A DNA stretch of 47,127 nucleotides. Origin: Cyclobacteriaceae bacterium (GTDB taxonomy: Bacteria; Bacteroidota; Bacteroidia; Cytophagales; Cyclobacteriaceae). The DNA lies in the NCBI GenBank assembly GCA_021648745.1, contig JAKISE010000017.1, positions 1 through 47,127 on the forward strand, read 5' to 3'. Position numbers and translations under genes: made by a program. Each line of letters opens with the position of its first letter. Within the stretch, counting starts at the first letter, position 1. The notes beneath the pieces are model-generated. The model was not told the DNA's origin, searched no databases, and saw nothing but the letters and a program-made list of their open reading frames with translations. Shown one piece after another: positions 17,097-25,803 of the stretch.

Positions 17097-18085
17097 TTTT
17101 TTATATAGCCTTCAAATGTGTTGTGCTCCTTTTTATACAAATCGTCCTTAGAAAGTGATTTAAAATACTCATAAGTGATTTTTAACCCTTCTTCTCTGCT
17201 TACTTTAGGTTCCCACTTTAGAATTTCTTTTGCCCTATTAATTTTTGGTTGCCTTTGCAAAGGGTCATCCTTTGGCAGTGGTTTATAAATTACTTTTTGG
17301 TCTGTGCCTGTTAGTTTAATAATTTCTTCAGCAAATTGCGAAATTGTAATTTCGTGTGGGTTACCAATGTTTACAGGATGTACATAATCACTAAGAAGCA
17401 ATCTGTAAATACCTTCTATTAGGTCATCTACATAACAAAACGATCTGGTTTGCGAGCCATCACCAAAAATAGTTAGGTCTTCTCCTCTTAATGCCTGGCC
17501 TATAAAAGCGGGTAAAACTCGACCGTCATTTAGTCGCATTCGAGGGCCATACGTATTAAAAATACGCACGATACGAGTTTCTAATCCATGGTAGGTATGG
17601 TAGGCCATAGTAATGGCTTCTTGAAAACGCTTGGCCTCATCATACACACCTCTTGGTCCAACGGGGTTTACATTTCCATAATACTCTTCGGGTTGAGGGT
17701 GTACGTTTGGGTCGCCATACACTTCGGAAGTGGAAGCTATAAGTAAACGGGCTTTTTTGTCTTTGGCCAAGCCAAGCAAATTATGAGTGCCTAATGAGCC
17801 CACTTTCAAAGTTTGGATTGGAATTTTAAGATAGTCGATTGGGCTTGCAGGCGAAGCAAAATGTAGGATATAGTCGAGATTTCCGTTAATTTCTATATGG
17901 GTAGAAACATCATGATTAATAAATTCGAAATCCAGGTTGCTATTTAGATGCTCAATATTGCGCAAGTCTCCTGTAATCAGGTTATCCATTGCAATTACAT
18001 AATACCCTTCTTTAATAAAACGATCGCAAAGGTGCGAGCCCAAAAAGCCTGCTGCACCAGTTATTAACACTTTTTCTTTAGCCAT
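17093..18085 (-). CDS. UDP-glucuronate decarboxylase (UDP-xylose synthase)
   Basis: SDR-family enzyme making UDP-xylose from UDP-glucuronate, the product of the ugd gene just upstream. It has 330 residues. Seen are LITGAAGFLGSHLCDRF at the N-terminus, DNLITGDLRNIEHL, HFASPASPIDYL (the UXS-typical arginine/serine loop region), STSEVYGDP and the YxxxK motif in GVYDEAKRFQEA. The text RMRLNDGRVLPAFIGQALRGEDLTIFGDG is characteristic of UXS. It overlaps ugd by 8 bases and galE by 4 bases, so the three are translationally linked. It may instead be annotated as a dTDP-glucose 4,6-dehydratase relative; the UXS motifs and neighbours favour the call given. Confidence 0.9.
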   Translation of the reverse strand: MAKEKVLITGAAGFLGSHLCDRFIKEGYYVIAMDNLITGDLRNIEHLNSNLDFEFINHDVSTHIEINGNLDYILHFASPASPIDYLKIPIQTLKVGSLGTHNLLGLAKDKKARLLIASTSEVYGDPNVHPQPEEYYGNVNPVGPRGVYDEAKRFQEAITMAYHTYHGLETRIVRIFNTYGPRMRLNDGRVLPAFIGQALRGEDLTIFGDGSQTRSFCYVDDLIEGIYRLLLSDYVHPVNIGNPHEITISQFAEEIIKLTGTDQKVIYKPLPKDDPLQRQPKINRAKEILKWEPKVSREEGLKITYEYFKSLSKDDLYKKEHNTFEGYIKK

Positions 18086-19391
18086 GTACTTCCTCTCTTC
18101 CTATGCTATAATATTCAAATCCATTATTTTTCATATCAGCTACTCTGTATAAGTTTCTACCATCAAAAATAACATTGTTTGTTAAAAGAGATTTAACCTT
18201 GTCAAAATCTGGTGATCTAAAAACAGGCCATTCGGTTATAATTAGTAAGGCATCTGCTCCCTCAAGTGCTTCATATTGATTTTGAGCATAGGATATTTTA
18301 TCGCCAATAATATTTTTTACGTTTTCCATTGCTTCAGGATCAAACGCCTTCACTTTTGCTCCTTCTTTCACTAACTCGTCAATATTAATCAGAGCCGGAG
18401 CCTCTCTAATATCATCTGTATTTGGTTTAAAAGCTAACCCCCAGATAGCAATGGTTTTTCCTTTTAAAGAACCGCCAAAGTAGGCCTTTATTTTAGGTAT
18501 TAATTTTGTTTTTTGAGTTTCATTGATGTTCATTACGGCATTTAGAATGCCAAAATCATAGTCAGCATCTTTGGCTGATTTGGCCAATGCCTGAACATCT
18601 TTAGGAAAACAACTTCCTCCATAGCCAATGCCAGAAAATAAGAATCGCTTACCGATTCGTGAGTCGGTTCCGATTCCTTTTCTTACCATGTCCACATCTG
18701 CTCCTAGCAATTCACATAGGTTGGCAATCTCGTTCATAAACGTAATTTTTGTAGCCAAAAATGAATTAGCAGCATACTTGGTTAGTTCTGCTGACTTTTC
18801 GTCCATAAAAATGATAGGGTTACCTTGGCGCACCAATGGTTCGTAAAGTTGTTCCATAATTTTTACAGCCCTATCAGATTGAGTTCCAATTACTACTCTG
18901 TCAGGTTTCATAAAATCGTCAACCGCAACACCTTCTCTCAAAAACTCTGGGTTTGATACCACGTCAAAATCAACCGTTGCATTTTTAGCAATCGCAGCGA
19001 TAACTTTTTCTGCTGTGCCTACAGGAACGGTGCTTTTGTCTACAATTACTGCATAACTTTTTAAAATTGAGCCCAAATCATCAGCTACTTTTAATATATA
19101 CTTTAGGTCAGCCGCCCCGTCTTCTCCTGGTGGAGTTGGCAATGCCAAAAATATTACCTGAGCTCCTTCAATTCCTTTTTTTAAGTCGGTGGTAAACTTT
19201 AGCCTTCCCTGTTTCGAATTTCTGTCAAACAGTAAATCAAGCCCAGGTTCAAAGATGGGAATTTGCCCAGCTTTAAGCATCTCAATCTTCTTGGGGTCGA
19301 TATCAATACATGTAACCTCATTACCTGTTTCAGCAAAACATGTTCCGGTCACTAAACCAACATATCCGCTGCCTACAACTGCTATTTTCAT
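18078..19391 (-). CDS. ugd: UDP-glucose 6-dehydrogenase
   Basis: Two-step NAD oxidation of UDP-glucose to UDP-glucuronate. It has 437 residues. The N-terminal Rossmann motif is VVGSGYVGLVTGTCFAE. The signature SNPEFLREGVAVDDF lies near residue 147. The catalytic cysteine is in GIGYGGSCFPKDVQAL near residue 260. The C-terminal UDP-binding domain includes IWGLAFKPNTDDIREAPA. It is the first gene of the minus-strand operon leading to UXS and GalE, so the operon runs UDP-glucose to UDP-glucuronate to UDP-xylose. A CAAAAGTA box (complement TACTTTTG) at 19411-19418, just upstream, fits the Bacteroidota -7 consensus, though no matching -33 was found. Confidence 0.96.
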   Translation of the reverse strand: MKIAVVGSGYVGLVTGTCFAETGNEVTCIDIDPKKIEMLKAGQIPIFEPGLDLLFDRNSKQGRLKFTTDLKKGIEGAQVIFLALPTPPGEDGAADLKYILKVADDLGSILKSYAVIVDKSTVPVGTAEKVIAAIAKNATVDFDVVSNPEFLREGVAVDDFMKPDRVVIGTQSDRAVKIMEQLYEPLVRQGNPIIFMDEKSAELTKYAANSFLATKITFMNEIANLCELLGADVDMVRKGIGTDSRIGKRFLFSGIGYGGSCFPKDVQALAKSAKDADYDFGILNAVMNINETQKTKLIPKIKAYFGGSLKGKTIAIWGLAFKPNTDDIREAPALINIDELVKEGAKVKAFDPEAMENVKNIIGDKISYAQNQYEALEGADALLIITEWPVFRSPDFDKVKSLLTNNVIFDGRNLYRVADMKNNGFEYYSIGREEVHG

Positions 19392-19547
19392 ATTTTGAAA
19401 TAATTTGTCACAAAAGTAACTCGATAAACTGTTCGAAAATAGAGAAGTGAATATCTTTTATAACCATTTTGTTTAAATATTAAGGTATTTTAGCGAACGA
19501 TAAGTGTGAATAATACGTAAGTAATTAAAAATCAATACTATAAATAA

Positions 19548-20684
19548 ATGAATACTAGCGAAAATGTTAAACTGATCAGAGAATCTGTTAGAGGATTTGG
19601 AAAAAAATACATAGAAGCCGACCGTAGACGTTGGGATGAGGAACAGTTTTTTCCTAGAGAAATTTTTACACAACTTGGTGAGTTAGGGTTAATGGGGCTA
19701 TTAGTGCCTGAGAAATTTGGAGGTGTTGGTATGGGATATCATGAATATGTGGCAGCCGTTGTGGAAATCTCCATTTGGGATCCTTCAATAGGACTTTCAT
19801 TGGCTGCTCATAACTCGTTATGTACAAACCATATATTAGCGTTCGGTACTGATGCTCAAAAGAATAAATGGTTACCCAAATTGGCGTCAGGAGAATGGAT
19901 TGGTGCCTGGGGGTTAACCGAACCCAATACAGGAAGTGATGCAGGAAATATGATGACAACCGCTGTTAAAGACGGAGATAATTGGGTGCTGAATGGAGCT
20001 AAAAACTTTATAACACATGGAAATTCCGGTGACATTATTGTGGTAATGACTCGTACAGGTGCGGTAGGAGATAAAAAGGCAATGACTGCTTTTGCGGTAG
20101 AAAGAAATAACCCTGGGTTGAAACCGGGAAGGAAAGAAGATAAATTAGGAATGAGGGCTTCAGAAACGACTGAAGTGATCCTGGATAATTGTGTGGTTTC
20201 TTCGGATAGCATTTTGGGAGAAATTGGAGATGGCTTTGTGCAAGCATTAAAAATTTTAGATGGTGGCAGAATATCTATAGCAGCTTTAGGGTTAGGAATA
20301 GCTGAGGGAGCGCTTAAGGAGTCTATTAAATATTCCAAAGAAAGGCAACAGTTTGGTAAACCGATTGCAAGTTTTCAAGGCATATCATTTAAAATAGCTG
20401 AAATGGCTACAAAAGTAGAAGCGGCAAGGCAGTTAATTAATAATGCAGCTGAGTTAAAAAACAACGGTTTGCCTATGACCAAGGAATCGGCCATGGCAAA
20501 ATTTTATTCTTCTGAAATTGCTGTGGAAGTAGCCACAGATGCGGTGCAGATTTTTGGAGGGTATGGCTATACAAAAGATTACCCGGTAGAGAAATATTTT
20601 AGAGATTCTAAGCTATGTACTATTGGAGAAGGAACGAGTGAAATTCAAAAATTAGTAATTTCTAAACTTTTGTTAGAAGAATGA
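19548..20684 (+). CDS. Acyl-CoA dehydrogenase
   Basis: FAD enzyme of fatty-acid or branched-chain acyl-CoA oxidation. At 378 residues it is of normal length for the short-chain type. Signatures in order: LGLMGLLVPEKFGGVGMGYHEY, GAWGLTEPNTGSDAGNM (FAD/substrate loop), LGMRASETTEVILDNC, and the C-terminal helical domain with ERQQFGKPIASFQGI, VQIFGGYGYTKDYPVEKYFRD and the catalytic-base region IGEGTSEIQKLVI. The glutamate of GEGTSEIQ is the usual catalytic base. Exact chain specificity cannot be read here. It stands alone between the divergent ugd operon and rpsU, whose promoter overlaps the end of this gene. Confidence 0.94.
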   Translation: MNTSENVKLIRESVRGFGKKYIEADRRRWDEEQFFPREIFTQLGELGLMGLLVPEKFGGVGMGYHEYVAAVVEISIWDPSIGLSLAAHNSLCTNHILAFGTDAQKNKWLPKLASGEWIGAWGLTEPNTGSDAGNMMTTAVKDGDNWVLNGAKNFITHGNSGDIIVVMTRTGAVGDKKAMTAFAVERNNPGLKPGRKEDKLGMRASETTEVILDNCVVSSDSILGEIGDGFVQALKILDGGRISIAALGLGIAEGALKESIKYSKERQQFGKPIASFQGISFKIAEMATKVEAARQLINNAAELKNNGLPMTKESAMAKFYSSEIAVEVATDAVQIFGGYGYTKDYPVEKYFRDSKLCTIGEGTSEIQKLVISKLLLEE

Positions 20685-20685
20685 T

Positions 20686-20716
20686 TTTGAATTAGATTTT
20701 TAGCTTCCTATATTTG
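20686..20716 (+). promoter_or_regulatory. Bacteroidota-type promoter for rpsU
   Basis: A -7 element TATATTTG (20709-20716) matches the Bacteroidota TAnnTTTG consensus. A TTTG (20686-20689) stands 19 bases upstream as the -33 element. It overlaps the stop codon region of the acyl-CoA dehydrogenase gene and would give a short leader of about 30 bases before the rpsU ATG at 20752. This is the best promoter match seen in the window. Confidence 0.65.
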
Positions 20717-20751
20717 CGCTCCAATTTGGAAATAAATATATAGTTATTGCT

Positions 20752-20946
20752 ATGATTATTATAAATGTAAAAGAAAACGAGTCAATTGACAGAGCTCTGA
20801 AAAGATTCAAGAAAAAGTTTGAAAAAACTGGTGTTCTACGCGAGTTGAGATCTAGAACTGCTTTTGAAAAGCCATCTATTACTAATAGAACGATGAAACT
20901 TAAGGCTGCTTACAAACAAAAAATGTTCGCAAAAGATAATTATTAA
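20752..20946 (+). CDS. rpsU: Ribosomal protein bS21
   Basis: Small-subunit ribosomal protein that sits near the anti-Shine-Dalgarno region of 16S rRNA. It has 64 residues and is highly basic in the C-terminal half. The start MIIINVKENESIDRALKRFKKKFEKTG is typical of Bacteroidota bS21. It is followed by a tyrosine recombinase and hpf, an arrangement I recall as common in this phylum. It is preceded by a good TAnnTTTG promoter at 20709-20716. Confidence 0.96.
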   Translation: MIIINVKENESIDRALKRFKKKFEKTGVLRELRSRTAFEKPSITNRTMKLKAAYKQKMFAKDNY

Positions 20947-21016
20947 TCTTTTTCTTAAAGTCATTTTAAATTATTAAGTTAGTAGTGCGAGGCGTTTGAA
21001 CCGTGTTACTGACTTA

Positions 21017-21898
21017 ATGATTAATTCCTTCCTGAAATATATTGAATTTGAGAAACGTTACAGTATTCACACTGTGGTTTCTTACAAAAACGATTTAGAT
21101 CAATTCAATGTATTCTTATCTACATTCGATTCGAAGTTAAACTTAGAGTCGGTTACCTATCAACATATACGGTCTTGGGTTATAAGTTTGGTCGAGGATA
21201 AAATCTCGCCTTCTTCTGTTAATAGAAAAATGGCTTCTATCAGAAGTTATTATAAATTTTTATTGAAATCTTCAATTATCTCTAAAGACCCCTCACTTCA
21301 ATTACGGGCTCTACGAACCCCCAAAAGATTGCCCCAGTTTGCGCAAGAAGCAGAGATGCAAAACTTATTTGAATTAGATAATTTCTCAGACGATTTTGAA
21401 GGCACAAGAGATCGTTTGATAATGGAGTTGCTATATGCCACAGGTATGCGAAGGGCAGAACTTATAGGCTTAAAGACAGCTTCGGTTAATATTGTAAAAA
21501 GGCAAATAAAGGTGGTCGGAAAACGCAACAAGGAACGGGTAATTCCGTTAACAGTAGAAGTAACAAACCTGGTTCAAAAGTATTTGAAACTAAGAGAGAT
21601 TGAGCATATGAACGAGGCAAATTATTTTTTACTTTTAACAGATAAAGGGCAACCTTTATACGAAACTTTTGTGTACAGAAAAGTAAAAAAATACCTTGGT
21701 GCTACAACGTCACTAGAAAAAAATAGTCCTCATATTTTACGTCACACTTTTGCTACACATTTATTAAATAATGGAGCAAATTTAAATGCTGTGAAAGAAT
21801 TACTGGGGCACTCGAGCTTGGCGGCCACTCAGGTTTATACCCATAACTCATTAGATAAATTGAAAAAAGTGTTTGAGAAAGCACACCCTAAAGCATAA
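21017..21898 (+). CDS. Tyrosine recombinase, XerC/XerD type
   Basis: Site-specific recombinase, probably acting in chromosome dimer resolution. It has 293 residues with the start at the ATG at 21017 (MINSFLKYIEFEKRYS). A TTG at 20996 would add seven residues, but family members usually begin as chosen here. The N-terminal SAM-like DNA-binding domain covers about residues 1-85. The catalytic domain shows the first Arg in LYATGMRRAELIGL, the beta-hairpin Lys (VVGKRNKERVIPL), HILRHTFATHLLNNGA for His-x-x-Arg, LGHSSLAATQVYTH for the final His and the nucleophilic Tyr. All catalytic residues are present. It lies between rpsU and hpf, the position of the housekeeping Xer gene in many Bacteroidota, so it is not evidence of a mobile element. 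Confidence 0.92.
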   Translation: MINSFLKYIEFEKRYSIHTVVSYKNDLDQFNVFLSTFDSKLNLESVTYQHIRSWVISLVEDKISPSSVNRKMASIRSYYKFLLKSSIISKDPSLQLRALRTPKRLPQFAQEAEMQNLFELDNFSDDFEGTRDRLIMELLYATGMRRAELIGLKTASVNIVKRQIKVVGKRNKERVIPLTVEVTNLVQKYLKLREIEHMNEANYFLLLTDKGQPLYETFVYRKVKKYLGATTSLEKNSPHILRHTFATHLLNNGANLNAVKELLGHSSLAATQVYTHNSLDKLKKVFEKAHPKA

Positions 21899-21932
21899 TT
21901 GAAATTAATGTTACATATAAATATATAATGCT

Positions 21933-22229
21933 ATGAATGTAAAAATGCACTCAATTAAATTTGATGCCGATAGCAGATTGCTTGACGTAGTTCAGAAGAA
22001 GATGAATAAGTTGGAAAGATTTTTCGATCGAATTGTAGATGGAGAAGTGTTTATGAGATTGAACAACGAAGGTATAAAAAATAAAACGGTAGAAATAAAA
22101 CTGAACATTCCGGGCGATCAACTTTTTGCTACAGCAAGTGCGGCCTCTTTTGAAGCTGCAAGTGATGATGCTACCCAAGCATTAACAAAACAATTAAAGA
22201 GATTTAAAGAAAAAGCAATGAGTCATTAA
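21933..22229 (+). CDS. hpf: Ribosome hibernation promoting factor (HPF/RaiA family)
   Basis: Binds the 30S subunit in slow growth and blocks the A and P sites. It has 98 residues, the short form without the C-terminal dimerisation domain. The sequence VKMHSIKFDADSRLLDVVQKKMNKLERFFDRI, followed by VEIKLNIPGDQLFATASAASFEAASDDA, matches the beta-alpha-beta-beta-beta-alpha fold of the family. It follows the recombinase gene by 34 bases and ends 21 bases before a strong terminator shared with convergent metK. In other Bacteroidota genomes I know, tRNA genes and tuf often come next; here they do not. Confidence 0.93.
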   Translation: MNVKMHSIKFDADSRLLDVVQKKMNKLERFFDRIVDGEVFMRLNNEGIKNKTVEIKLNIPGDQLFATASAASFEAASDDATQALTKQLKRFKEKAMSH

Positions 22230-22250
22230 ATGACAGCTAAATTGGATATA

Positions 22251-22277
22251 AAAAAAGGCCCTACTCGGGCCTTTTTT
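22251..22277. terminator. Bidirectional terminator between hpf and metK
   Basis: AAAAAAGGCCC (22251-22261), loop TACTC, GGGCCTTTTTT (22267-22277): an 11-bp stem with an A-run on one side and a T-run on the other, so it reads as an intrinsic terminator in both directions. It starts 21 bases after the hpf stop and touches the metK stop codon at 22277. Confidence 0.9.
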
Positions 22278-23566
22278 TATAGGTTAAATGCTTCTTTTAT
22301 TTTATCTACATAGTCAAGTTTTTCCCACGTGAACAATTCAACTTCCAATACCGTTTTTTGTCCTGCGTTCTCAAAAGTTTTGGTTACTATTTTGGGCTCC
22401 CTACCCATATGCCCATAGGCGGCAGTTTCTGAATAAATGGGGTTTCTTAGTTTTAGTCGTTGTTCAATTGCATAAGGCCTCATATCAAATATGGTCTCTA
22501 GCTTTCTAGCTATTTCGCCATCTGTAAGATTATTCCCACTTGCATCTTTAACATTTGAAGTTCCATAAGTTTCAACAAAAAGTCCACATGGTTTAGCAAC
22601 CCCAATAGCATACGAAATTTGCACTAAAGCTTCATCGCAAACTCCTGCCGCTACTAAATTCTTAGCCATATGTCTGGTGGCATAAGCAGCACTTCTATCT
22701 ACTTTGCTTGGGTCTTTACCACTAAAAGCACCACCACCGTGGCCACCTTTCCCTCCATAGGTGTCAACAATAATTTTACGGCCTGTGAGGCCAGTGTCAC
22801 CATGAGGCCCGCCAATTACGAATTTACCTGTTGGGTTAATATGGTATAATATTTTGTCATCGAATAAAGCTTGAATTTCTGGGCTCAGTTGAGCCTTTAC
22901 TTTAGGAATTACATATTCAATAATGTCATTCTTAATTGTAGCCAACATTTCTTCGTCTGGCGCAAAATCATCGTGCTGGGTAGAAACTACAATGGTGTCT
23001 ATTCTTACGGGCTTATTATCATCGGTATATTCAATAGTAACCTGCGATTTTGCATCTGGGCGCAAGTAGTTAATTTTATCTCCAGCTCTTCTAACTTTTG
23101 CTAACTCTTTTAAAATTTTATGAGAAAGATCTAATGCCAAAGGCATATAATTTTCGGTTTCTTTGGTAGCGTAGCCAAACATCATTCCTTGGTCGCCAGC
23201 ACCTTGGGCATCCGCCTTCGACTCGAAATCGTCTTCTACCTTACGATCAACTCCTTGGTTAATTTCTGAAGATTGCTCGTGGATGGCAGACAAAATTCCA
23301 CAAGAATGAGCCTCAAACATATATTCACTTTTAGTATATCCAATTCTGGCAATTACTTCACGAGCAATAGTTTGTACATCTAAATAGGTGTTTGTGTTTA
23401 CTTCACCTGCCAATACTACTTGGCCTGTTGTAACTAATGTTTCGCAAGCCACTTTTGACTGAGGATCAAATGCTAGAAAATAATCAATTAATGCATCAGA
23501 AATTTGATCAGCTACTTTATCGGGGTGCCCTTCAGAAACAGACTCAGATGTAAATAAGTATGACAT
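22277..23566 (-). CDS. metK: S-adenosylmethionine synthase
   Basis: Makes SAM from methionine and ATP. At 429 residues it is slightly longer than the E. coli enzyme, which I recall as normal for Bacteroidota. The start MSYLFTSESVSEGHPDKVADQISDA holds the ATP-binding His and the first metal ligand. GQVVLAGEVNT, the hexapeptide-type region GAGDQGMMFGYA, FVIGGPHGDTGLTGRKIIVDTYGG and GGGAFSGKDPSKVDRSAAY are all conserved. It is the last gene of the minus-strand run pdxJ - hydrolase - methyltransferase - metK, separated from the third by 49 bases with its own possible -7 box. The upstream spacer is too short for a SAM riboswitch. Confidence 0.97.
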   Translation of the reverse strand: MSYLFTSESVSEGHPDKVADQISDALIDYFLAFDPQSKVACETLVTTGQVVLAGEVNTNTYLDVQTIAREVIARIGYTKSEYMFEAHSCGILSAIHEQSSEINQGVDRKVEDDFESKADAQGAGDQGMMFGYATKETENYMPLALDLSHKILKELAKVRRAGDKINYLRPDAKSQVTIEYTDDNKPVRIDTIVVSTQHDDFAPDEEMLATIKNDIIEYVIPKVKAQLSPEIQALFDDKILYHINPTGKFVIGGPHGDTGLTGRKIIVDTYGGKGGHGGGAFSGKDPSKVDRSAAYATRHMAKNLVAAGVCDEALVQISYAIGVAKPCGLFVETYGTSNVKDASGNNLTDGEIARKLETIFDMRPYAIEQRLKLRNPIYSETAAYGHMGREPKIVTKTFENAGQKTVLEVELFTWEKLDYVDKIKEAFNL

Positions 23567-23592
23567 TAATTATTTGTATTAATTTGAATGGA

Positions 23593-23600
23593 CAAATGTA
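23593..23600 (-). promoter_or_regulatory. Possible metK -7 element
   Basis: CAAATGTA on the plus strand is TACATTTG on the coding strand, an exact TAnnTTTG match 26 bases before the metK ATG. No TTG at the proper spacing was found for the -33 element, so this is tentative. Confidence 0.35.
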
Positions 23601-23615
23601 GTAAATTGAAAATAG

Positions 23616-24326
23616 TTAGATAGCTAAAAACAGAAAAACCGTTGGTTCTTTTCCGATCGTTAACTTTTGATTTTTCCACTGGTTTATGGGTAATGTTTTA
23701 ATGTATTCTTTTGCCCCCGTAATGTCTTTAGCCACACATAATAAACTATTCGGGTTCAAACTTTTTAATAAAATTTCAAACGTGCGATCTGAGCGATATG
23801 GAGTTTCAATAAATAATTGCGTTTGGTTATTGCTTCTGGAAACTTTCTCAAAATATTTTATTTTTTGAGAGGCCTCTTTAGTGTCAATGGGTAAGTATCC
23901 ATTAAAAGCGAAAGATTGGCCGTTCATACCTGAGGCCATTAATGCTAGTAGCAATGATGATGGCCCTACCAAAGGAACAACTTGCAGTCCTAGTTTATGA
24001 GCTATTCGAGCAACTTGTGCGCCAGGGTCGGCTACACCAGGGCAGCCAGCATCAGACAGTACGCCTATATTTTTTCCTTGCAAAGCAGGAGCTAAGTATT
24101 TTTCAGTTTCGGCATCTCTTGTATTCTTATCAACCTTTTCAAATTCAAGAGAAGAAATATCTATGCCTAATTTTAGACTACTGATAAACCGCCTAGACTC
24201 TCTAACTGTTTCAGCTAAAAAGATAGCGATGTTTTTTACAACGTCAAAAACTTGTGGGGACAATACTTTGTTTGCAGTATCTGGAGAAATAACAGAGGGG
24301 ATTAGATAGATTATTCCTTTTTTCAT
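23616..24326 (-). CDS. SAM-dependent methyltransferase, RsmI-like (tetrapyrrole methylase fold)
   Basis: 236 residues of the SAM methyltransferase superfamily that includes RsmI (2'-O-methylation of C1402 in 16S rRNA). Seen are the start GIIYLIPSVISPD, the central GVLSDAGCPGVADPGAQVARIAHKLGLQVVPLVGPSS and ETPYRSDRTFEILL, all characteristic of RsmI relatives. It is shorter than standard RsmI (about 280) and lacks its C-terminal part. Bacteroidota genomes often carry such a short paralogue besides full RsmI, so it may modify a different target. It overlaps the hydrolase gene by 4 bases (ATGA). Confidence 0.85.
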   Translation of the reverse strand: MKKGIIYLIPSVISPDTANKVLSPQVFDVVKNIAIFLAETVRESRRFISSLKLGIDISSLEFEKVDKNTRDAETEKYLAPALQGKNIGVLSDAGCPGVADPGAQVARIAHKLGLQVVPLVGPSSLLLALMASGMNGQSFAFNGYLPIDTKEASQKIKYFEKVSRSNNQTQLFIETPYRSDRTFEILLKSLNPNSLLCVAKDITGAKEYIKTLPINQWKNQKLTIGKEPTVFLFLAI

Positions 24327-25084
24327 ATGTTAAGAAACTGGTTTACTTCTTCCAAAAACTCTTTAGGTTTTTCGGCATGTACCCAATGGCTTGCTCCTTT
24401 AACTGTAGCTAATTGAGCCGTAGGGAAATGAGTGTGAATTAACTCAATATCCTCTTCTACAATATAATTAGACATGCCCCCTCTAATAAATAAGGTAGGG
24501 TTACCAAACATTGCCGATTTAGGCAAAGCCTTGCCCACTTCTTCAATGTCCTTTTCAATAACAGCTAGATTTATTTTCCAACTAAACCCTTCGGGTGTTC
24601 GTTTTAAATTTTTTAGCAGAAATTGTCTTATTCCTAAAATGGGTACATAAGGAGCTAAGGCTTTATCCGCATCACCGCGAGATTTAAGTGCATCCAAGTC
24701 AATTGATTTCAGGCCTTCAAGAATAGTATCATGGTGTACAGGGTATTGCTTCGGAGCAATATCAACTACAATTAATTTGTCAACCAAATTAGTGTATTTT
24801 GTAGCGAATAACATGGCTGTTTTCCCTCCTAAAGAATGACCTATCAAATCAAATTCATTTATAGAATGTTCTTCAATAAAAATTTTTAAATCGGTGGCCA
24901 TTGCTTCATAAGTAAACACATTACTATGAGGAGAATGGCCATGATTACGCTGATCAACTAAAAATATTTTTCGAGTTTCTGCTAAGCTTCGCCCAATGCT
25001 AATCCAATTATCCGATGAGCCGAATAAACCGTGCAATATTATTAAAGGCTTGCCTTCTCCTATTTCTTTATAATTAAGTTTCAT
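24323..25084 (-). CDS. Alpha/beta hydrolase, YbfF-like
   Basis: 253-residue alpha/beta-hydrolase. The oxyanion-hole motif HGLFGSSDNW is near residue 18. The nucleophile elbow is GHSLGGKTAM near residue 86 (Ser). The catalytic His is in KGASHWVHAEKP near the C-terminus. The pattern DQRNHGHSPHSNVFTYEAMATDL resembles E. coli YbfF, an acyl-CoA/ester hydrolase. Substrate is unknown. It starts 1 base into the pdxJ stop and overlaps the methyltransferase by 4 bases, so the three are translationally coupled. The coupling with pdxJ does not by itself imply a role in vitamin B6. Confidence 0.88.
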   Translation of the reverse strand: MKLNYKEIGEGKPLIILHGLFGSSDNWISIGRSLAETRKIFLVDQRNHGHSPHSNVFTYEAMATDLKIFIEEHSINEFDLIGHSLGGKTAMLFATKYTNLVDKLIVVDIAPKQYPVHHDTILEGLKSIDLDALKSRGDADKALAPYVPILGIRQFLLKNLKRTPEGFSWKINLAVIEKDIEEVGKALPKSAMFGNPTLFIRGGMSNYIVEEDIELIHTHFPTAQLATVKGASHWVHAEKPKEFLEEVNQFLNI

Positions 25085-25803
25085 TAAATGTCTAATTGTT
25101 GCAGATACATTTGAACTGTATTTTCTAACCCATAATATAAGGCATCGCTAATGAGTGCATGGCCAATGGAAACCTCATCTAAAAATGGGATGGATTTAGC
25201 AAAATAACTTAAATTTTCTAAATCCAAATCGTGTCCAGCATTTATTTCTAGTCCTAGTGCCTTTGCTTTTTTAGCGGCTGTGGCAAATGGTTTTATAGCA
25301 GCTTCTTTGTTGGTCTTAAATCCGCTCGCATAAGGCTCTGTATATAGTTCAATTCTATCTGATCCAACTTCTGCTGCACCCTCAATGTTTTGTAATTCTG
25401 TATCTACAAAAATGGAAGTTCTAATTTCATGTGCCTTTAGTTCTTGAATTACCTCCTTTAATAACTCTTGATTATTAATTGTATTCCAGCCTGCATTTGA
25501 GGTAAGCACTCCTGGAGGGTCAGGCACTAAAGTAGCTTGTGTCGGTTTTACTTTCAATACCAAGTCCATAAATCGTTGGTCGGGGTATCCTTCAATGTTA
25601 AATTCTGTAGTAATAACCTTAGATAAGTCGAGTACATCTTGGTAGGTGATATGGCGCTCATCTGGGCGAGGGTGTACCGTAATTCCTTGGGCACCAAACT
25701 TTTCAAGATCTTTCGAAACCTGTACCACATTGGGATTATCACCACCTCTTGCATTACGAAGAGTGGCAATTTTATTCACATTAACACTTAAACGGGTTGC
25801 CAT
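25084..25803 (-). CDS. pdxJ: Pyridoxine 5'-phosphate synthase
   Basis: Last step of the DXP-dependent vitamin B6 pathway, condensing 1-deoxyxylulose 5-phosphate with aminoacetone phosphate. With the start at the ATG ending at 25803 the protein has 239 residues and begins MATRLSVNVNKIATLRNARGGDNP, exactly like the family. The longer frame from a TTG at 25848 would add 15 non-conserved residues and is rejected. Other conserved pieces are GITVHPRPDERHI, QATLVPDPPGVLTSNAGW, VGSDRIELYTEPYA and LEINAGHDLDLENL. It heads the minus-strand operon and is divergent from the yqeY-like gene. Confidence 0.95.
   Translation of the reverse strand: MATRLSVNVNKIATLRNARGGDNPNVVQVSKDLEKFGAQGITVHPRPDERHITYQDVLDLSKVITTEFNIEGYPDQRFMDLVLKVKPTQATLVPDPPGVLTSNAGWNTINNQELLKEVIQELKAHEIRTSIFVDTELQNIEGAAEVGSDRIELYTEPYASGFKTNKEAAIKPFATAAKKAKALGLEINAGHDLDLENLSYFAKSIPFLDEVSIGHALISDALYYGLENTVQMYLQQLDI

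Noticed and set aside
19856..20338. 160-codon open frame on the minus strand
   Set aside because: It lies wholly inside the acyl-CoA dehydrogenase gene in antisense and shows no motif; a shadow frame.
20996..21016. TTG start for the Xer recombinase adding seven residues
   Set aside because: The ATG at 21017 gives the N-terminus usual for the family; the extra residues are not conserved.
21017..21898. Tyrosine recombinase as a sign of an integrated element
   Set aside because: Its place between rpsU and hpf is the housekeeping Xer position, and no attachment sites or phage genes flank it.
22230..22276. tRNA genes after hpf, expected from synteny
   Set aside because: Only a terminator fits in the 47-base gap between hpf and metK.
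23567..23615. Possible SAM riboswitch upstream of metK
   Set aside because: The spacer is only 49 bases and holds no fold-back structure; too short for a known SAM aptamer.
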